NCBI GenBank assembly: GCA_018402305.1
Contig: JAGYJE010000001.1
Coordinates: forward strand, 267,703-331,702
Direction: 5' to 3'
DNA from: Puniceicoccaceae bacterium
Lineage (GTDB): Bacteria > Verrucomicrobiota > Verrucomicrobiia > Opitutales > Coraliomargaritaceae
Length of the DNA: 64,000 nt
Below the pieces are notes generated by a model. That model was not told the DNA's origin and did not search any database. It saw nothing but the letters and a program-made list of their open reading frames with translations. Both the position numbers and the translations under genes were made by a program. Position 1 is the stretch's first letter, and each line of letters opens with the position of its first letter. Below, piece after piece: positions 16,954 to 27,548 of this stretch.

Positions 16954-18147
16954 ATGCGATGCTTTAAGATTTTTCTTTTTTTGATTTCTATTTTTTTTCT
17001 CCCGGGGTCGATGATCCTTGCGCAGACGATCAACCTGGCTCCAATTGATCGTGAAGGCGAGCGGCGTTTGTCGATTGCGGTGGAGAGCGCTGACGAAGGC
17101 GTCGGCTCTTTGGCTCGGCGGGCCTTTGGGTTACACGGAGGTTTTGTCGCGGCCCGGCCTGCGGATGCGGCGTTCGTCATTCGCTTGGAGCCTATGGGCA
17201 GTCGATCCGTTCAGCTGGTGGTTGGGTCTGGCACGCCCTTTGTTGAGCAACTCAGTCGGAACGTTTCGGGGAGTGATTTACAGAATGCGGTGCTCCGTGC
17301 CTGTGATCTGGTGGTGGAGGCAACCTTGCAAAGCCCGGGTTTTTTTGCGGGGAAGTTGGCCTTTATTGGGAAGCAGCGCGGGGTTTCGGAGGTTTACACG
17401 AGCGACCTGTTCTTTAACCGCGTCCGGCCATTGACGCGTGACCGCGCTTTGGTGACGGGGCCCCGCTGGTCGCCGGATGGCGGGCGCTTGCTCTACACGA
17501 CCTATCACAACTCCGGTTTTCCAGACATTTACAGTATCGAGTTGAGCAGCGGGCGGCGGACACCGATTGCGACTTACAAGGGCACAAATACCGGCGCTGT
17601 TTTCAGTCCGGACGGTCGTTGGATTGCTATGGCGCTCTCAGGCGCAGGTAACTCTGAGATTTACGTGGCGGATGCGAATGGGCGGAATGCACGGCGTTTA
17701 ACAAACAACAAGAGCCTGGAGGCCAACCCCAGCTGGTCGCCCGATGGACGGCGCCTCGTGTATACATCGGATGCTTTGGGGAAACCGCAGCTTTTTGAAA
17801 TCTCCAGCTCCGGGGGACCGGCGCGCCGAATTCCCACAAACATTAGTAATTACTGCTCCGAGCCTGCCTGGAATCCGGTGAATGACTCGTTGATCGCCTT
17901 TACGGCTGCGGTGAGCGGTGGCTTCCAGATTGCGCTTTATAACGCGGAAACACGTAGCAGTAAGATTTTGACTCAGGGTCCGTCGTCGCTTGAGCCGGCT
18001 TGGCTTCGAGATGGCCGGCATTTGGTCTTTACACAAAGGCAGGGTGGGCGGGCGCGGCTCATGGTGCTGGATAGTGAGACAGGCAAGGTGAGCGCGCTGC
18101 ACAAGCCTGGATTTGGTGATGTTTCCTCGGCCAGCTATGTCTACTGA
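16954..18147 (+). CDS. tolB: TolB-like periplasmic beta-propeller protein
   Basis: This 397-aa protein begins with a signal peptide (FKIFLFLISIFFLPGSMILA). An N-terminal alpha/beta domain of about 130 residues follows. A six-bladed propeller then carries repeated PD40/WD40-like strands: PRWSPDGGRLLYTTY, AVFSPDGRWIAMALS, PSWSPDGRRLVYTSD, EPAWNPVNDSLIAF and EPAWLRDGRHLVF. This matches TolB, the periplasmic part of the Tol-Pal system that helps outer-membrane constriction at division. The other tol genes (tolQ, tolR, pal) are not adjacent, so the precise role is less certain than the fold. The P-type ATPase gene starts 12 bp downstream. Confidence 0.85.
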   Translation: MRCFKIFLFLISIFFLPGSMILAQTINLAPIDREGERRLSIAVESADEGVGSLARRAFGLHGGFVAARPADAAFVIRLEPMGSRSVQLVVGSGTPFVEQLSRNVSGSDLQNAVLRACDLVVEATLQSPGFFAGKLAFIGKQRGVSEVYTSDLFFNRVRPLTRDRALVTGPRWSPDGGRLLYTTYHNSGFPDIYSIELSSGRRTPIATYKGTNTGAVFSPDGRWIAMALSGAGNSEIYVADANGRNARRLTNNKSLEANPSWSPDGRRLVYTSDALGKPQLFEISSSGGPARRIPTNISNYCSEPAWNPVNDSLIAFTAAVSGGFQIALYNAETRSSKILTQGPSSLEPAWLRDGRHLVFTQRQGGRARLMVLDSETGKVSALHKPGFGDVSSASYVY

Positions 18148-18159
18148 GGCTTCTGTATA

Positions 18160-20115
18160 ATGAAGCTCGTATGCCGGGTCGGAGACGACTGCGAAGACCT
18201 AGAACTGAAGCGTTCGCTGGCTTGGTTGCGCATTGGGGTAGCGGTTTTTTTTGCGGGACAGGGTATGGTATTTTCATTGGCGTTGAATATGACGCCTCCC
18301 GATTTTGGATCGACGGCGTATTGGATTCTGCACGGAGGCTTGATTCTTTCAGCGCTCCTCGTCATGGCTTTTTTGGGCGGTCCGCTGTTTGCCTCGACTA
18401 TCGGCATGGTGCTTCGGCGTCGGCTCTCGATTGAGGGCTTGTTTACGCTCAGTTTGTTAGGGGCCTTCGTGGGCTCGGTGGTTGGCTCGGCTACGGGGGA
18501 GGGCGGGGTCTATTACGAAATCGTCGCTATTGTGATTGCGATTTATACGTTTGGGCGCATGCTTGGGGAGCGCTCTCAGGCTAGGCTTCGCTTGGAAAGT
18601 GAGCGGCTGCGTGAGCGTTTTAACAGTGCCCTGGTTGACGACGGGTTGGGGCGTTTTTCCGTGCAGCCGGCATCTGGGGTGTCGGTGGGTGCGCGCGTGC
18701 GGGTCGACCCGGGCAGGGCCTTTACGCTGGATGGTGTGGTGGTTGCCGGAGTTGGCTACGTCCAGGAGACCGCGCTGACGGGTGAACCACTGCCGGTTGT
18801 GCGGCGTCCGGGCGATCAGGTTCGGGCGGGCACTTGGGCCGTGGATAGCCGGTTTGAGTATGAAGTCTCGCAGGCGGCAGGCGCCCGCGAGTTGGATCAG
18901 ATTTTGGAGACAGTGAATTCGGCCGGTGGGCGCCCCTCGGAAATGCAGAGGCAGGCCAACGAGTTGGTTCAGGTATTTTTACCGATCGTTGCCGGGGTCA
19001 GCTTATTAACTGCCATTTTCTGGGGAATTTTCGGGACGTGGACAGATGCGGTGCTCAACAGTATGGCGGTTTTGCTGGTTGCCTGCCCCTGCGCACTGGG
19101 TCTGGCCACGCCGGTTGCAATTTCGCAGGGGCTCTATCGGCTGGCACGCCTTGGGCTCGTGAGCCGTGATGGGGCCTTGCTGGACGCGTTGGCCCGATCG
19201 CGGCGTGTCTTTTTTGACAAGACAGGGACCCTAAGTGAATCATCGCTGCGGGTAACCGAGCTATGGATGGTCACGACCCTGCCGATTGAGCGTGCGGTGC
19301 TCCTTAGCTCGGTCTATTCGGCTGAGTCCGGGCTGGGGCACCCCGTGGCGAGGGCTTTATGTCATTATCTCGAAGCCGAGGCAGGGGCAAACGAGCCGCA
19401 GTTGACCGACTTGAAGGTGCTGCCGGGACAGGGCCTCGCATTTACTCTTGAATCGGGGGATCGCCATTACGGTGTGCAAGTCGGCGACGGGAGTTTGGCT
19501 GATTCTGCTGAGGCTGTACGGGCGGTCGAGGGGCGGTTGCACGAGGCAAAAGGCCGTCGGGTATTCATTATCGTGGATGCGCGGATCGTGGCCTGTTTTG
19601 TTTTGCAGGAGCGCATGCGCGCGGGCGTTGCGGGTATTTGGGAGCAGTTGGATCGACTCGGTCTGGTGGCGCATATTCTGACAGGGGACCCTGCCCCGGA
19701 GCTGACTTTGCCGGAAAGCGTCCAGTTGGAGCAGGGCCTTCGTTCGGGGGAAAAACAAAACCGGGTGAGAGCGTCCATTGAGCGGGGCGAGGTGCCTCTC
19801 TTCGTGGGGGATGGGATTAATGACGCCGAGGCTATGGCCGAGGCTGCTGCTTCTATTGCGATGCATTCGGGTACCGCCTTGGCGCGGTCGGCGGCGACGG
19901 GGCAGTTGACGGGGGACCGGGTCGAGGTGCTTCCGGAGGCGATTGAGCTAGCGCGCAGCATCCGGCGACGTTTGCAAGGAAACCTTAAATACGCGGCCGG
20001 CTACAATATGACCGGGATGGCATTGGCTGCCGGGGGCCTGCTTCATCCGATTGTGGCAGCCATCATTATGCTCGTTTCCAGCTTTTGGGTGACTGCGCGA
20101 GCACTGCGATCCTAA
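18160..20115 (+). CDS. Copper-type (P1B) P-type ATPase, CcoI/FixI-like
   Basis: This 651-aa P-type ATPase has the CPC ion-binding motif in LVACPCALGLATPVA (309-311). It also has the phosphatase loop TGEP (207-210), the phosphorylation site DKTGT (353-357), the HP motif region GHPVARAL and the hinge VGDGINDAEAMAE. C-terminal helices carry GYNMTG and MLVSSFW, consistent with a Cu+-type site. It lacks a CxxC heavy-metal-associated domain at the N-terminus. The first membrane segment (LRIGVAVFFAGQGMVFSLAL) resembles CcoI/FixI, which supplies copper for cbb3 oxidase assembly. A CcoS-like protein and ccoNOP-like genes follow about 9-11 kb downstream, which supports a CcoI role. General copper efflux is the alternative. 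Confidence 0.88.
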   Translation: MKLVCRVGDDCEDLELKRSLAWLRIGVAVFFAGQGMVFSLALNMTPPDFGSTAYWILHGGLILSALLVMAFLGGPLFASTIGMVLRRRLSIEGLFTLSLLGAFVGSVVGSATGEGGVYYEIVAIVIAIYTFGRMLGERSQARLRLESERLRERFNSALVDDGLGRFSVQPASGVSVGARVRVDPGRAFTLDGVVVAGVGYVQETALTGEPLPVVRRPGDQVRAGTWAVDSRFEYEVSQAAGARELDQILETVNSAGGRPSEMQRQANELVQVFLPIVAGVSLLTAIFWGIFGTWTDAVLNSMAVLLVACPCALGLATPVAISQGLYRLARLGLVSRDGALLDALARSRRVFFDKTGTLSESSLRVTELWMVTTLPIERAVLLSSVYSAESGLGHPVARALCHYLEAEAGANEPQLTDLKVLPGQGLAFTLESGDRHYGVQVGDGSLADSAEAVRAVEGRLHEAKGRRVFIIVDARIVACFVLQERMRAGVAGIWEQLDRLGLVAHILTGDPAPELTLPESVQLEQGLRSGEKQNRVRASIERGEVPLFVGDGINDAEAMAEAAASIAMHSGTALARSAATGQLTGDRVEVLPEAIELARSIRRRLQGNLKYAAGYNMTGMALAAGGLLHPIVAAIIMLVSSFWVTARALRS

Positions 20116-20394
20116 AAACGGATCAGGCCCGCTTATATTCAGGATGCTGCACCCTTATTTCGAACCGGGCCAATAAACTCGAAGGTGTTTTTTTAATTCG
20201 GTAAGTTGGAGTCACAGTATCTGGGAAGGGCCTTGAGTATGCGGGTTTGGGGTCGGTCATCCAACTAAAAAGTTGAGACTGAAACTCATTAGCTGTGCCT
20301 ATTGTAACGAGTGGATTCGTTTGCTTAAAAATGAGTGGGAAAAAACGGTTGCCATAGGAAAGACGGCCTCTTTATTCACAGCTTTTTATACGGC
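20116..20394 (+). other. Intergenic region before the respiratory cluster
   Basis: About 280 bp without a convincing gene. It is more AT-rich than its neighbours and contains T-rich tracts (GGTGTTTTTTTAATTCGG near 20185). I see no clear promoter hexamers, riboswitch or strong terminator. Promoters for the respiratory operon probably lie here or just downstream. Confidence 0.4.
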
Positions 20395-20655
20395 ATGGAA
20401 AGCAAGATAATCACGAATCGAAAAAGATTTTTAAAGCAAAGCGGGCTAATGATAGCATCGGTTGTATCGCTCTTTGCGCTATCTGCCCCTACAGCGGTTG
20501 GCTCAGGCACGACTCGGAAGAAGCCGGGCAAATTGCCCGGGTGGCGGAAGACTGCCGCCGCCTCCTCGAGCACAGTGGTCCCGAGCACAGTGGGCCCCTT
20601 CGCGAGGGTTCGCCCTGCGAAAGGTGCCGTGGCGCGACCAACCGGTCGTGTCTAG
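20395..20655 (+). CDS. Small putative exported protein (86 aa) upstream of the ACIII operon
   Basis: The ORF track lists a longer version from 20335. I prefer the ATG at 20395 giving MESKIITNRKRFLKQSG. This N-terminus has a basic RKRFLK stretch, reminiscent of a twin-arginine motif but not a perfect one. A hydrophobic segment follows (MIASVVSLFALSAPTAVG) and then a Lys/Arg/Pro/Ala-rich mature part. The mature region has no cysteine and no known domain. It is transcribed in the same direction as actA and ends 66 bp before it. It might be a small accessory or assembly factor of the respiratory complex, or not a real gene. No function is claimed. Confidence 0.5.
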   Translation: MESKIITNRKRFLKQSGLMIASVVSLFALSAPTAVGSGTTRKKPGKLPGWRKTAAASSSTVVPSTVGPFARVRPAKGAVARPTGRV

Positions 20656-20721
20656 GACTTTCGGCGCGACGGTTCCTACGCGCTGAAGTGTTTGAATCAT
20701 CGAATTTATCAGAAAAAAGCA

Positions 20722-21375
20722 ATGGCCAATGTATTTCCAAAGTGGGTCAACACGATCCCAATCAAAGTAATCGCCGCAATCACCCTGCTTGCGACGGCGG
20801 TCGTATTGGGGGTGACCTATTACGCAACGCCTAAATACACGCGCGTCGGCTATGCACCGACCCAGCCAGTTGCTTTCAGCCATGCGCTGCACGCCGGCCA
20901 ACTGGAGATTGATTGTCGTTATTGCCATACCTTTGTCGACCGCGCGGCGCATTCAAATGTTCCTGCGACTGAAGTTTGTATGACCTGTCACAGTATGGTC
21001 CGGCAGGACGATCCTCAACTGGCAATGGTGCGCGATAGCTACGAGTCGGGTGAGCCCATTCCCTGGGTACGCGTGCATGCGGCTCCGGATTATGTTTATT
21101 TCAACCATGCGGTGCACGTCAACCGGGGCATCAGTTGCGTTGAGTGTCACGGGCGGGTCGATCAAATGGAGGTGGTTCATCACGCGAAACCGCTCAGCAT
21201 GGCCTTTTGCCTGGAGTGCCATCGTAATCCGGAAGAATACATCCGTCCTCCTGAGGAGGTTTACAATCTTGCCTGGGAGCGCCCGGAAACCAAAGAATAC
21301 GACGAGGAAGCGATTGCCTTCGTTCACGACTGGAAGGTCAATCCGCCGCAAAGCTGTTCGGGTTGCCACCGCTAA
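20722..21375 (+). CDS. actA: ACIII subunit ActA, pentahaem cytochrome c
   Basis: ActA is the multihaem electron-transfer subunit of alternative complex III, the bc1-unrelated quinol:cytochrome c (or oxidase) oxidoreductase. The 217-aa protein has an N-terminal membrane anchor ([19 protein letters not shown]). It has five CxxCH haem-binding motifs: CRYCH, CMTCH, CVECH, CLECH and CSGCH. Extra histidines ([24 protein letters not shown]) can serve as axial ligands. I start at the ATG at 20722 (MANVFPKW) rather than the upstream TTG of the ORF track. It heads the actABCDEF operon; actB begins 29 bp downstream. Confidence 0.95.
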   Translation: MANVFPKWVNTIPIKVIAAITLLATAVVLGVTYYATPKYTRVGYAPTQPVAFSHALHAGQLEIDCRYCHTFVDRAAHSNVPATEVCMTCHSMVRQDDPQLAMVRDSYESGEPIPWVRVHAAPDYVYFNHAVHVNRGISCVECHGRVDQMEVVHHAKPLSMAFCLECHRNPEEYIRPPEEVYNLAWERPETKEYDEEAIAFVHDWKVNPPQSCSGCHR

Positions 21376-21404
21376 CGATCCGCAGAAAGAATCATTTGAA
21401 ATCC

Positions 21405-24400
21405 ATGAAACACTCAGAATTTTCAGGTCCCCGCTATTGGAAGAGCCTTGACGACCTCGCTGAAACGCCCGCCTTCAAAGACTGGGTTGAGCGCGAATTT
21501 CCGGCCGGTGCCTCCGAGATGGAGGGCGTCAACCGCCGCCAGTTTATGAAGGTCATGGCGGCTTCTTTCGGCCTGGCAGGTCTCGGCATGTCTGGTTGCC
21601 GCCGCCCTGAAAAAACGATCGTGGCTTATTCGAAAGCGCCTGAGTCGTTGATCCCCGGGGTGCCGGTTTACTACACCTCGTCGCAGCCCGGAGCGCGAGA
21701 CAACATACCGGTCATCGTGGAAACTCAATCGGGTCGTCCCACGAAGATTGAGGGTAACTCCAGCTATCGCCCCTACGGTGGAGCGACAACGATTTACACG
21801 CAGGCGAGCGTTCTCGATCTTTACGATCCCGACCGTGCAACGAAGAGCAGCCTGAATCCGAATGCAGTGCGCGACCGCTTGGCCGCGATCCACGAAAAGC
21901 ATGCTGCCGACGAAGGCGCGGGTCTCGTCTTTTTGGCAGAGCCCAGCACATCGCCCAGCCGTGCGAAGCTGGTTGCGCAAATTAAGGAAAAATTCCCCAA
22001 GGCAGTCTGGGCGGAATATAATCCGATCGACCAAACCGCCTCCGAGCGCGCGGCCAAAGCGGTCTACGGCAAAACTTTGCGCTCCATTCCCGAATTTACC
22101 AAAGCTCAGCGCGTGCTCTCGCTGGACGCCGACTTTCTTCTGAACGCCGATGCCTCCACAGGGCTGGCACGGGATTTTGTTAAGACGCGGAAAGTTCTGC
22201 ACTCCAAGGATGCGGACAAAATGAGCCGCCTTTATTCTGTGGAGAGTTCGCTCACCTCGACAGGATCGATGGCGGATCACCGCTTGCGCCTGGGCAGTAG
22301 CCAGATGGGCGCCTTCATCGCCAAGCTTGCTTTGGCTTTGGGCGTTCCGGGGCTGCCGTCTGCCGTGCAAGAGGCGGCTTCCAGCCTCGAAGTGGATGCC
22401 AAGTGGGTTGATGAGTGTGCAGCGGATCTTTTAGCCAACCGTGGCCGGGCGATCGTCGTTGCAGGCGAGCATCTACCGCAGTCGGTTCACATCATCGTCA
22501 TGGCGATCAACGAAATGCTCCGTGCGCCGGTGCGCTACGTCGAGGTTCCCGGGTCTGCGGAGGGGATTGAAGCAGCGGTTGCTCGTTTGAAGACGGGTGA
22601 TGTTCAGACCCTCGTCATGTTGAGTGGAAATCCGGTTTACGACGCGCCGGTCGATTTGGAATGGTCCGGTGCCATGGGGCAGGCCGCAGAGAGCCTCTAC
22701 TTCGGCGGTGCGATCAACGAAAGTTCGCAAGCGGCCGACGTCCATATTGCAGCATCCCACTATTTGGAGAGCTGGAGTGACGGGCGCACCTTCGATGGCA
22801 CGCTGGTTCCGGTGCAGCCGATGATTGAGCCGCTTTTCCCGACCTTGAGTGAGCTCGAGGTCTTGGCCCGCCTCGCCGGTGCCGAGACGACCGATGCCTA
22901 CTCGATCGTGCAGGCCACTTTCAATGAACTGGGCGGCAGCGACTTTAATCAGTTTCTCAGCCTTGGCTTACTCGAAGGCTCGGCTTATCCGGTGGTCAAA
23001 AGCCCATCCGGGAATTACTCCTCTGGAATCAAGCTTTCCGAACTCACCGCCCCTGCCCTGAGCAGTGGATCGCTGGAGGTTCGCTTCGCGGCCAGTTCCC
23101 ACGCGGGCGACGGACGTTACGCAAACAACGGGTGGCTAATGGAGTGTCCGGACCCTATGACCAAGCTGACCTGGGATAACGCGATCCTTATCAGCCCGCG
23201 TCTGGCCAAAGAGCTCGAGAAAGCGCAGGGCGTCCGGATTTTCCCGGGCAGGATGCCCATGAATCAGGACAGTCAATTTTTCAAAGCAGCCAAAGGGACG
23301 CTACAGACAAACAAAGCGACTTTCAAGCGGGGCAAAGAACAGGCAGTCGTTGCGGAGCTTACCCTCAACGGGCGGCGTGTCAAAGGCCCCATTCACGTGG
23401 TGCCTGGCATGGCCAACTACACGGTCGTCCTGCCGCTCGGTATGGGGCGCGAAATTGTTGGCCGTGTCGGCCAGGGTGTGGGCTTTAGCGCCTACACCGT
23501 GCGGGAATCCAAGCACGCGGGTATCGCAACTGGAGGCAGGCTGCAGCTGACTGCGGCGGTATCCGAGCTGGCGAACACACAGGAACATTGGTCGATGGAA
23601 GGGCGTGCCATCGTGCGTGAAGGAAACTCCGATTACTTCAAGAAGAACCCAAACTTTGCCAACGAAATGGGCGTGGAATCCCACGCCCCCGCGAACTACG
23701 GGAAATACGACGCCAAGTCCCTGCAGGAGAAGTCGGTCAATCAGTATAGGGGCAACTCCGCTTACGAGCATCCGAGCTTTGCGGATCCGGCGCCCAATGT
23801 AAAAGTATGGCAGGGTGAGGAAGCCCGGAAAAAATACCCTGATGTGCAACAGTGGGGGATGGCCATTGATATGAACAGCTGCACGGGTTGTTCGGCCTGC
23901 GTGGTGGCCTGCCAAAGCGAAAACAACATCCCGATCGTCGGCAAGGACCAGGTCTTGCGCGGCCGTGAGATGCACTGGATGCGGATTGACCGCTACTTTT
24001 CGGCAGAGAATTATGACCAAACGGATGTTCCAGAGGATGTGCAGGTTTCCTTCATGGGCATGCTCTGTCAGCACTGCGAAAACGCACCTTGCGAGCAGGT
24101 CTGTCCCGTCAATGCTACGGTGCACGACAGTCAGGGCCTGAACACCATGGCCTACAATCGCTGTGTGGGCACTCGTTACTGCGCGAATAATTGCCCCTAC
24201 AAGGTCCGCCGGTTTAACTTCTTCGATTGGAATAAACGGCAAATCGGGGAGTTTTACAAGGGCCCGCTCGGACCGGTCGACGAACCTGAACTGGGCAAGA
24301 TGCAAAAGAACCCGAACGTGACCATCCGCATGCGTGGCGTCATGGAGAAATGCACGTATTGCACGCAGCGCATCGAAGCGGCAAAGATCGACCAAAAGCG

Positions 24401-24782
24401 CCTTGCCGGAGCCTCCGGCTCTATCAAGGTGGCTGACGGAGCGATCAAAACGGCCTGCCAGCAGGTCTGCCCAACCGATGCGATCACCTTTGGCGACATC
24501 TCCGACGCCGAGACCGAGGTTTCTCGAATGAAGGCCAGCGACCGAAACTATTCCGTGCTCGGTTATCTGAACATTCGTCCGCGCACGACCTACCTGGCTC
24601 GCCTGCGCAACCCGAATCCCAAGATGCCGGATGCGTATTCGAAACCCTATGCCTACGCCAATTACAAGGACCGCTATGGCAGCGGGGGGCACAGCACCAA
24701 AGACTATCCGGATGCTTCCGTAGGCTATCCGGATGCATCCGGTGCCAGTTCTCAGACTGAGGGCGCGCCAGCGGCTCACTAA
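21405..24782 (+). CDS. actB: ACIII subunit ActB, molybdopterin-oxidoreductase-like/Fe-S fusion
   Basis: ActB combines a catalytic-like subunit that has lost its molybdenum cofactor with a four-cluster Fe-S subunit. This 1125-aa protein begins with a twin-arginine export signal ending in a lipobox-like Cys ([17 protein letters not shown], then MSGC at ~65). The molybdopterin-oxidoreductase-like region extends to about residue 760. The C-terminal ferredoxin region (about 820-1030) carries [50 protein letters not shown] and [11 protein letters not shown]. This fits three [4Fe-4S] clusters plus one [3Fe-4S], as known for ActB. The start is the ATG at 21405 (MKHSEFSGP). The C-terminus ends with a short [13 protein letters not shown] duplication. 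Confidence 0.95.
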   Translation: MKHSEFSGPRYWKSLDDLAETPAFKDWVEREFPAGASEMEGVNRRQFMKVMAASFGLAGLGMSGCRRPEKTIVAYSKAPESLIPGVPVYYTSSQPGARDNIPVIVETQSGRPTKIEGNSSYRPYGGATTIYTQASVLDLYDPDRATKSSLNPNAVRDRLAAIHEKHAADEGAGLVFLAEPSTSPSRAKLVAQIKEKFPKAVWAEYNPIDQTASERAAKAVYGKTLRSIPEFTKAQRVLSLDADFLLNADASTGLARDFVKTRKVLHSKDADKMSRLYSVESSLTSTGSMADHRLRLGSSQMGAFIAKLALALGVPGLPSAVQEAASSLEVDAKWVDECAADLLANRGRAIVVAGEHLPQSVHIIVMAINEMLRAPVRYVEVPGSAEGIEAAVARLKTGDVQTLVMLSGNPVYDAPVDLEWSGAMGQAAESLYFGGAINESSQAADVHIAASHYLESWSDGRTFDGTLVPVQPMIEPLFPTLSELEVLARLAGAETTDAYSIVQATFNELGGSDFNQFLSLGLLEGSAYPVVKSPSGNYSSGIKLSELTAPALSSGSLEVRFAASSHAGDGRYANNGWLMECPDPMTKLTWDNAILISPRLAKELEKAQGVRIFPGRMPMNQDSQFFKAAKGTLQTNKATFKRGKEQAVVAELTLNGRRVKGPIHVVPGMANYTVVLPLGMGREIVGRVGQGVGFSAYTVRESKHAGIATGGRLQLTAAVSELANTQEHWSMEGRAIVREGNSDYFKKNPNFANEMGVESHAPANYGKYDAKSLQEKSVNQYRGNSAYEHPSFADPAPNVKVWQGEEARKKYPDVQQWGMAIDMNSCTGCSACVVACQSENNIPIVGKDQVLRGREMHWMRIDRYFSAENYDQTDVPEDVQVSFMGMLCQHCENAPCEQVCPVNATVHDSQGLNTMAYNRCVGTRYCANNCPYKVRRFNFFDWNKRQIGEFYKGPLGPVDEPELGKMQKNPNVTIRMRGVMEKCTYCTQRIEAAKIDQKRLAGASGSIKVADGAIKTACQQVCPTDAITFGDISDAETEVSRMKASDRNYSVLGYLNIRPRTTYLARLRNPNPKMPDAYSKPYAYANYKDRYGSGGHSTKDYPDASVGYPDASGASSQTEGAPAAH

Positions 24783-24819
24783 ATTCTAAAACTTTCCTAC
24801 TACCTGCGAACCGATTCAC

Positions 24820-26349
24820 ATGGCTACCACGACTCAAGATAGTTCAATGGATGCAACCCAAGCTGCACTGCTGGCGAAGGTGCAACCCGCCGAACTCCAT
24901 GAACAGCCCCTTGTCACGAACAACCGTGATTTCAACTGGGTAACGGATAAGATCTGCCGCATCGTCGAGACCAAAACCCCCACATGGTGGTGGATTTGCA
25001 TGGCGGTGGCGCTGGTCACCGCATCCTTCACCGGACTTGGCTTGCTTTGGCTGGTCAGCGCGGGTGTTGGTGTCTGGGGCCTGGCCAATCCGATCAATTG
25101 GGGTTGGGCGATTGTGAATTTCGTTTTCTGGATTGGTATTGGCCACGCCGGGACCCTGATTTCGGCGGTGCTTTGCTTGCTCAAGCAGGGGTGGCGAACG
25201 TCGATTAACCGGGCCGCGGAAGCGATGACGATTTTCGCGGTAGTCTGTGCGGGTATCTTCCCGCTCTTTCACGTCGGCCGGGTTTGGTTCGCCTGGTGGC
25301 TTTTTCCGATACCCAACTCAAACGTCATCTGGCCGCAGTTCCGGTCGCCGCTGGAGTGGGACGTCTTTGCGGTCTCTACCTACGGAACGGTGTCCGTTCT
25401 CTTCTGGTATATGGGGATGATTCCCGATCTCGGTGTGCTGCGCGACCGCGCAGTCCAGCGCTTGAAGGCGGGCGTCTACGAAGGTCCCACCGCCGTGTCG
25501 CAGAAGCTGGCGCAAGGCATGGATATTTTCCGCAAAAACCTCTACGCAATCTTCGCCATGGGCTGGCGCAACGCGGGGAACCACTGGCGCAACTACGAGA
25601 TGGCCTACTTGATTCTGGCCGGTCTCTCCACGCCGCTGGTGCTCTCGGTGCACACGATCGTGTCCTTCGACTTTGCGCTCGCCGTGTTGCCGGGTTGGCA
25701 CACCACCATTTTCCCACCTTACTTCGTGGCGGGGGCGATTTTCTCCGGCTTTGGCATGGTGCTGACGCTCATGCTGCCCCTGCGCGCCCTCTACGGTCTG
25801 CACGACCTCATCACGCAGCGACACATTGATAACATGTGTAAGATCTGCCTCGGGACCGGGTCGATCGTGGGCTACGCCTACATCATGGAGTTCTTCATCG
25901 CCTGGTATGGAGCCAATCCTTACGAGAGCTTCGCGTTTATCAATAGGGCCTTCGGCCAGTATTGGTGGGCCTATGTCATGATGTTCAGCTGTAATGTGTT
26001 CACCCCGCAGCTTTTCTGGTTCAAGAAGGTTCGGGAAAACGCCGCGCTGGTTTGGATCATGTCGATCTTCATCAACGTTGGCATGTGGTTCGAGCGCTTC
26101 GTTATCACTGTGACTTCGCTGGCCAATGACTTTCTTCCCTCCAGCTGGGGCTACTACTCGCCGACGATTGTCGATATCCTGACCTTTTTCGGGACCTTTG
26201 GCCTCTTTAGCGTGCTCTTTTTGCTGTTCCTGCGCTTCCTGCCCCTGATGCCGATTGCGGAGGTTAAATTTGTTATGCCTCAGGCGGACGCGCACGGTCA
26301 TAATCATGCCCACGGCGACCCGGCTCATGGACAAGGAGATCATCACTAA
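24820..26349 (+). CDS. actC: ACIII subunit ActC, NrfD/PsrC-type membrane protein
   Basis: ActC is one of two large membrane subunits of ACIII and contributes the quinol-oxidising site. The 509-aa protein has about ten transmembrane helices. The family segments [38 protein letters not shown] and [16 protein letters not shown] are clear, as is a conserved [13 protein letters not shown] loop. The C-terminal tail is His-rich ([10 protein letters not shown]), perhaps a metal-binding tail rather than part of the core. Its stop codon overlaps the actD start (TAATG), indicating translational coupling. Confidence 0.95.
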   Translation: MATTTQDSSMDATQAALLAKVQPAELHEQPLVTNNRDFNWVTDKICRIVETKTPTWWWICMAVALVTASFTGLGLLWLVSAGVGVWGLANPINWGWAIVNFVFWIGIGHAGTLISAVLCLLKQGWRTSINRAAEAMTIFAVVCAGIFPLFHVGRVWFAWWLFPIPNSNVIWPQFRSPLEWDVFAVSTYGTVSVLFWYMGMIPDLGVLRDRAVQRLKAGVYEGPTAVSQKLAQGMDIFRKNLYAIFAMGWRNAGNHWRNYEMAYLILAGLSTPLVLSVHTIVSFDFALAVLPGWHTTIFPPYFVAGAIFSGFGMVLTLMLPLRALYGLHDLITQRHIDNMCKICLGTGSIVGYAYIMEFFIAWYGANPYESFAFINRAFGQYWWAYVMMFSCNVFTPQLFWFKKVRENAALVWIMSIFINVGMWFERFVITVTSLANDFLPSSWGYYSPTIVDILTFFGTFGLFSVLFLLFLRFLPLMPIAEVKFVMPQADAHGHNHAHGDPAHGQGDHH

Positions 26350-26879
26350 TGTCTGAAAAATACGGAATTATCGCTTCCTTCCCGGACACGCCCTCGTTCT
26401 TCCATGCAGCGGAGAAGGTGCGGGACGCGGGTTATAAAAAGTGGGATACCTACTCGTCCTTCCCGGTGCACGGGATGCCGGAGGCGCAGGGTCAACCCCG
26501 CTCCAAAGTACCGATCTTCACCTTCGTCGGTGGCATTACCGGCTTCATTGTAGGCCTGGTCATGGTCTGGTATATGAATGCCTATGATTACCCGCTGATT
26601 GTTCGCGGGCAGCCGTATTTCAGTCCGGTTTTTCCCTTCCCGATTATGTATGAGTTGACCATCCTGCTCGCTGCTTTCGGTACTCTTGGTGGTATGTTCC
26701 TGACGAATTTGCTTCCGCAACACTACAATCCTCTCTTTAACAGTGATACCTTCCTGGAAGTATCCGGAGACCGTCTCGTTATCGCCATTGAGGCGCGCGA
26801 CGAGCAATTTGACCCCGTCACGACCCGCCAGTTTCTTGAGGAAATAGGGGGCACGGATATCGAGGAGGTCTCAGCTTAG
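26349..26879 (+). CDS. actD: ACIII subunit ActD (DUF3341)
   Basis: ActD is a two-helix membrane subunit of ACIII. This 176-aa protein starts [20 protein letters not shown], an N-terminal ferredoxin-like cytosolic domain with the family pattern of bringing components together ([24 protein letters not shown]). Two membrane helices follow ([19 protein letters not shown] and [19 protein letters not shown]) and an acidic C-terminus. The start codon overlaps the actC stop. The DUF3341 pattern and the position between actC and actE make the assignment firm. Confidence 0.95.
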   Translation: MSEKYGIIASFPDTPSFFHAAEKVRDAGYKKWDTYSSFPVHGMPEAQGQPRSKVPIFTFVGGITGFIVGLVMVWYMNAYDYPLIVRGQPYFSPVFPFPIMYELTILLAAFGTLGGMFLTNLLPQHYNPLFNSDTFLEVSGDRLVIAIEARDEQFDPVTTRQFLEEIGGTDIEEVSA

Positions 26880-26890
26880 GAGCCAGCACC

Positions 26891-27544
26891 ATGCGTATTT
26901 TTCTCATCATTTATGTTTTCGTGATTGTCGCGACCGTCACGATACTCGGCTTCCGTGGTTCGCTCAGCACCAAGACGCCTTTGGAGGTGTTTCCGGACAT
27001 GGACCATCAGGCGAAGTATAAGCCCCAGTCCGAGAATGACTTTTTCCGGGATCGTCGGAATGACCGTCCGATCCCTGCGGGCACCGTGGCTCGCGGGAAT
27101 TACCTGAATCAGCAGGCGGTTTTCTCTGAGGACTTCGCGGACAAACGCCTCGGTGACACCGCTTTGCTTGAGGGGAAAGACGCTGAGGGTAACTTCATCG
27201 CAAAACTTCCCCTGGCGGTAAGCTATGAGCTGATTGAGCAAGGGCGGGAGCGCTATGAGATCTTCTGCACATCCTGCCATGGTTCTGCCGGAGATGGCAA
27301 TGGAGTGACTAAGCCCTACGGTGTTTTGGCCGCGTCCTATCACGATGACCGCTTGCGTAACGAGACGGACGGCTACCTTTACGATGTCATCATGAACGGG
27401 AAGGGCCTGATGTATGGGCTGAAAGACCGCCTCTCGCCGGAAGAGAGTTGGGCCATCGTCCTTTATGTGCGCGCCTTGCAACTTTCGCAAAATGCCGGTG
27501 CCGACGCCTTGACGGCTGCACAACGCTCTGAGTTGGGATTTTAA
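26891..27544 (+). CDS. actE: ACIII subunit ActE, mono-haem cytochrome c
   Basis: ActE is the mono-haem c subunit of ACIII. The 217-aa protein has an N-terminal signal anchor (IFLIIYVFVIVATVTILGF). No lipobox cysteine is present, although in characterised complexes this subunit is often lipid-anchored. The haem motif is CTSCHG in YEIFCTSCHGSAGDGNGVT. The likely axial Met is in the NGKGLMYGLKDRLSPEES segment. It lies 11 bp after actD and 4 bp before actF. Confidence 0.93.
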   Translation: MRIFLIIYVFVIVATVTILGFRGSLSTKTPLEVFPDMDHQAKYKPQSENDFFRDRRNDRPIPAGTVARGNYLNQQAVFSEDFADKRLGDTALLEGKDAEGNFIAKLPLAVSYELIEQGRERYEIFCTSCHGSAGDGNGVTKPYGVLAASYHDDRLRNETDGYLYDVIMNGKGLMYGLKDRLSPEESWAIVLYVRALQLSQNAGADALTAAQRSELGF

Positions 27545-27548
27545 TATT

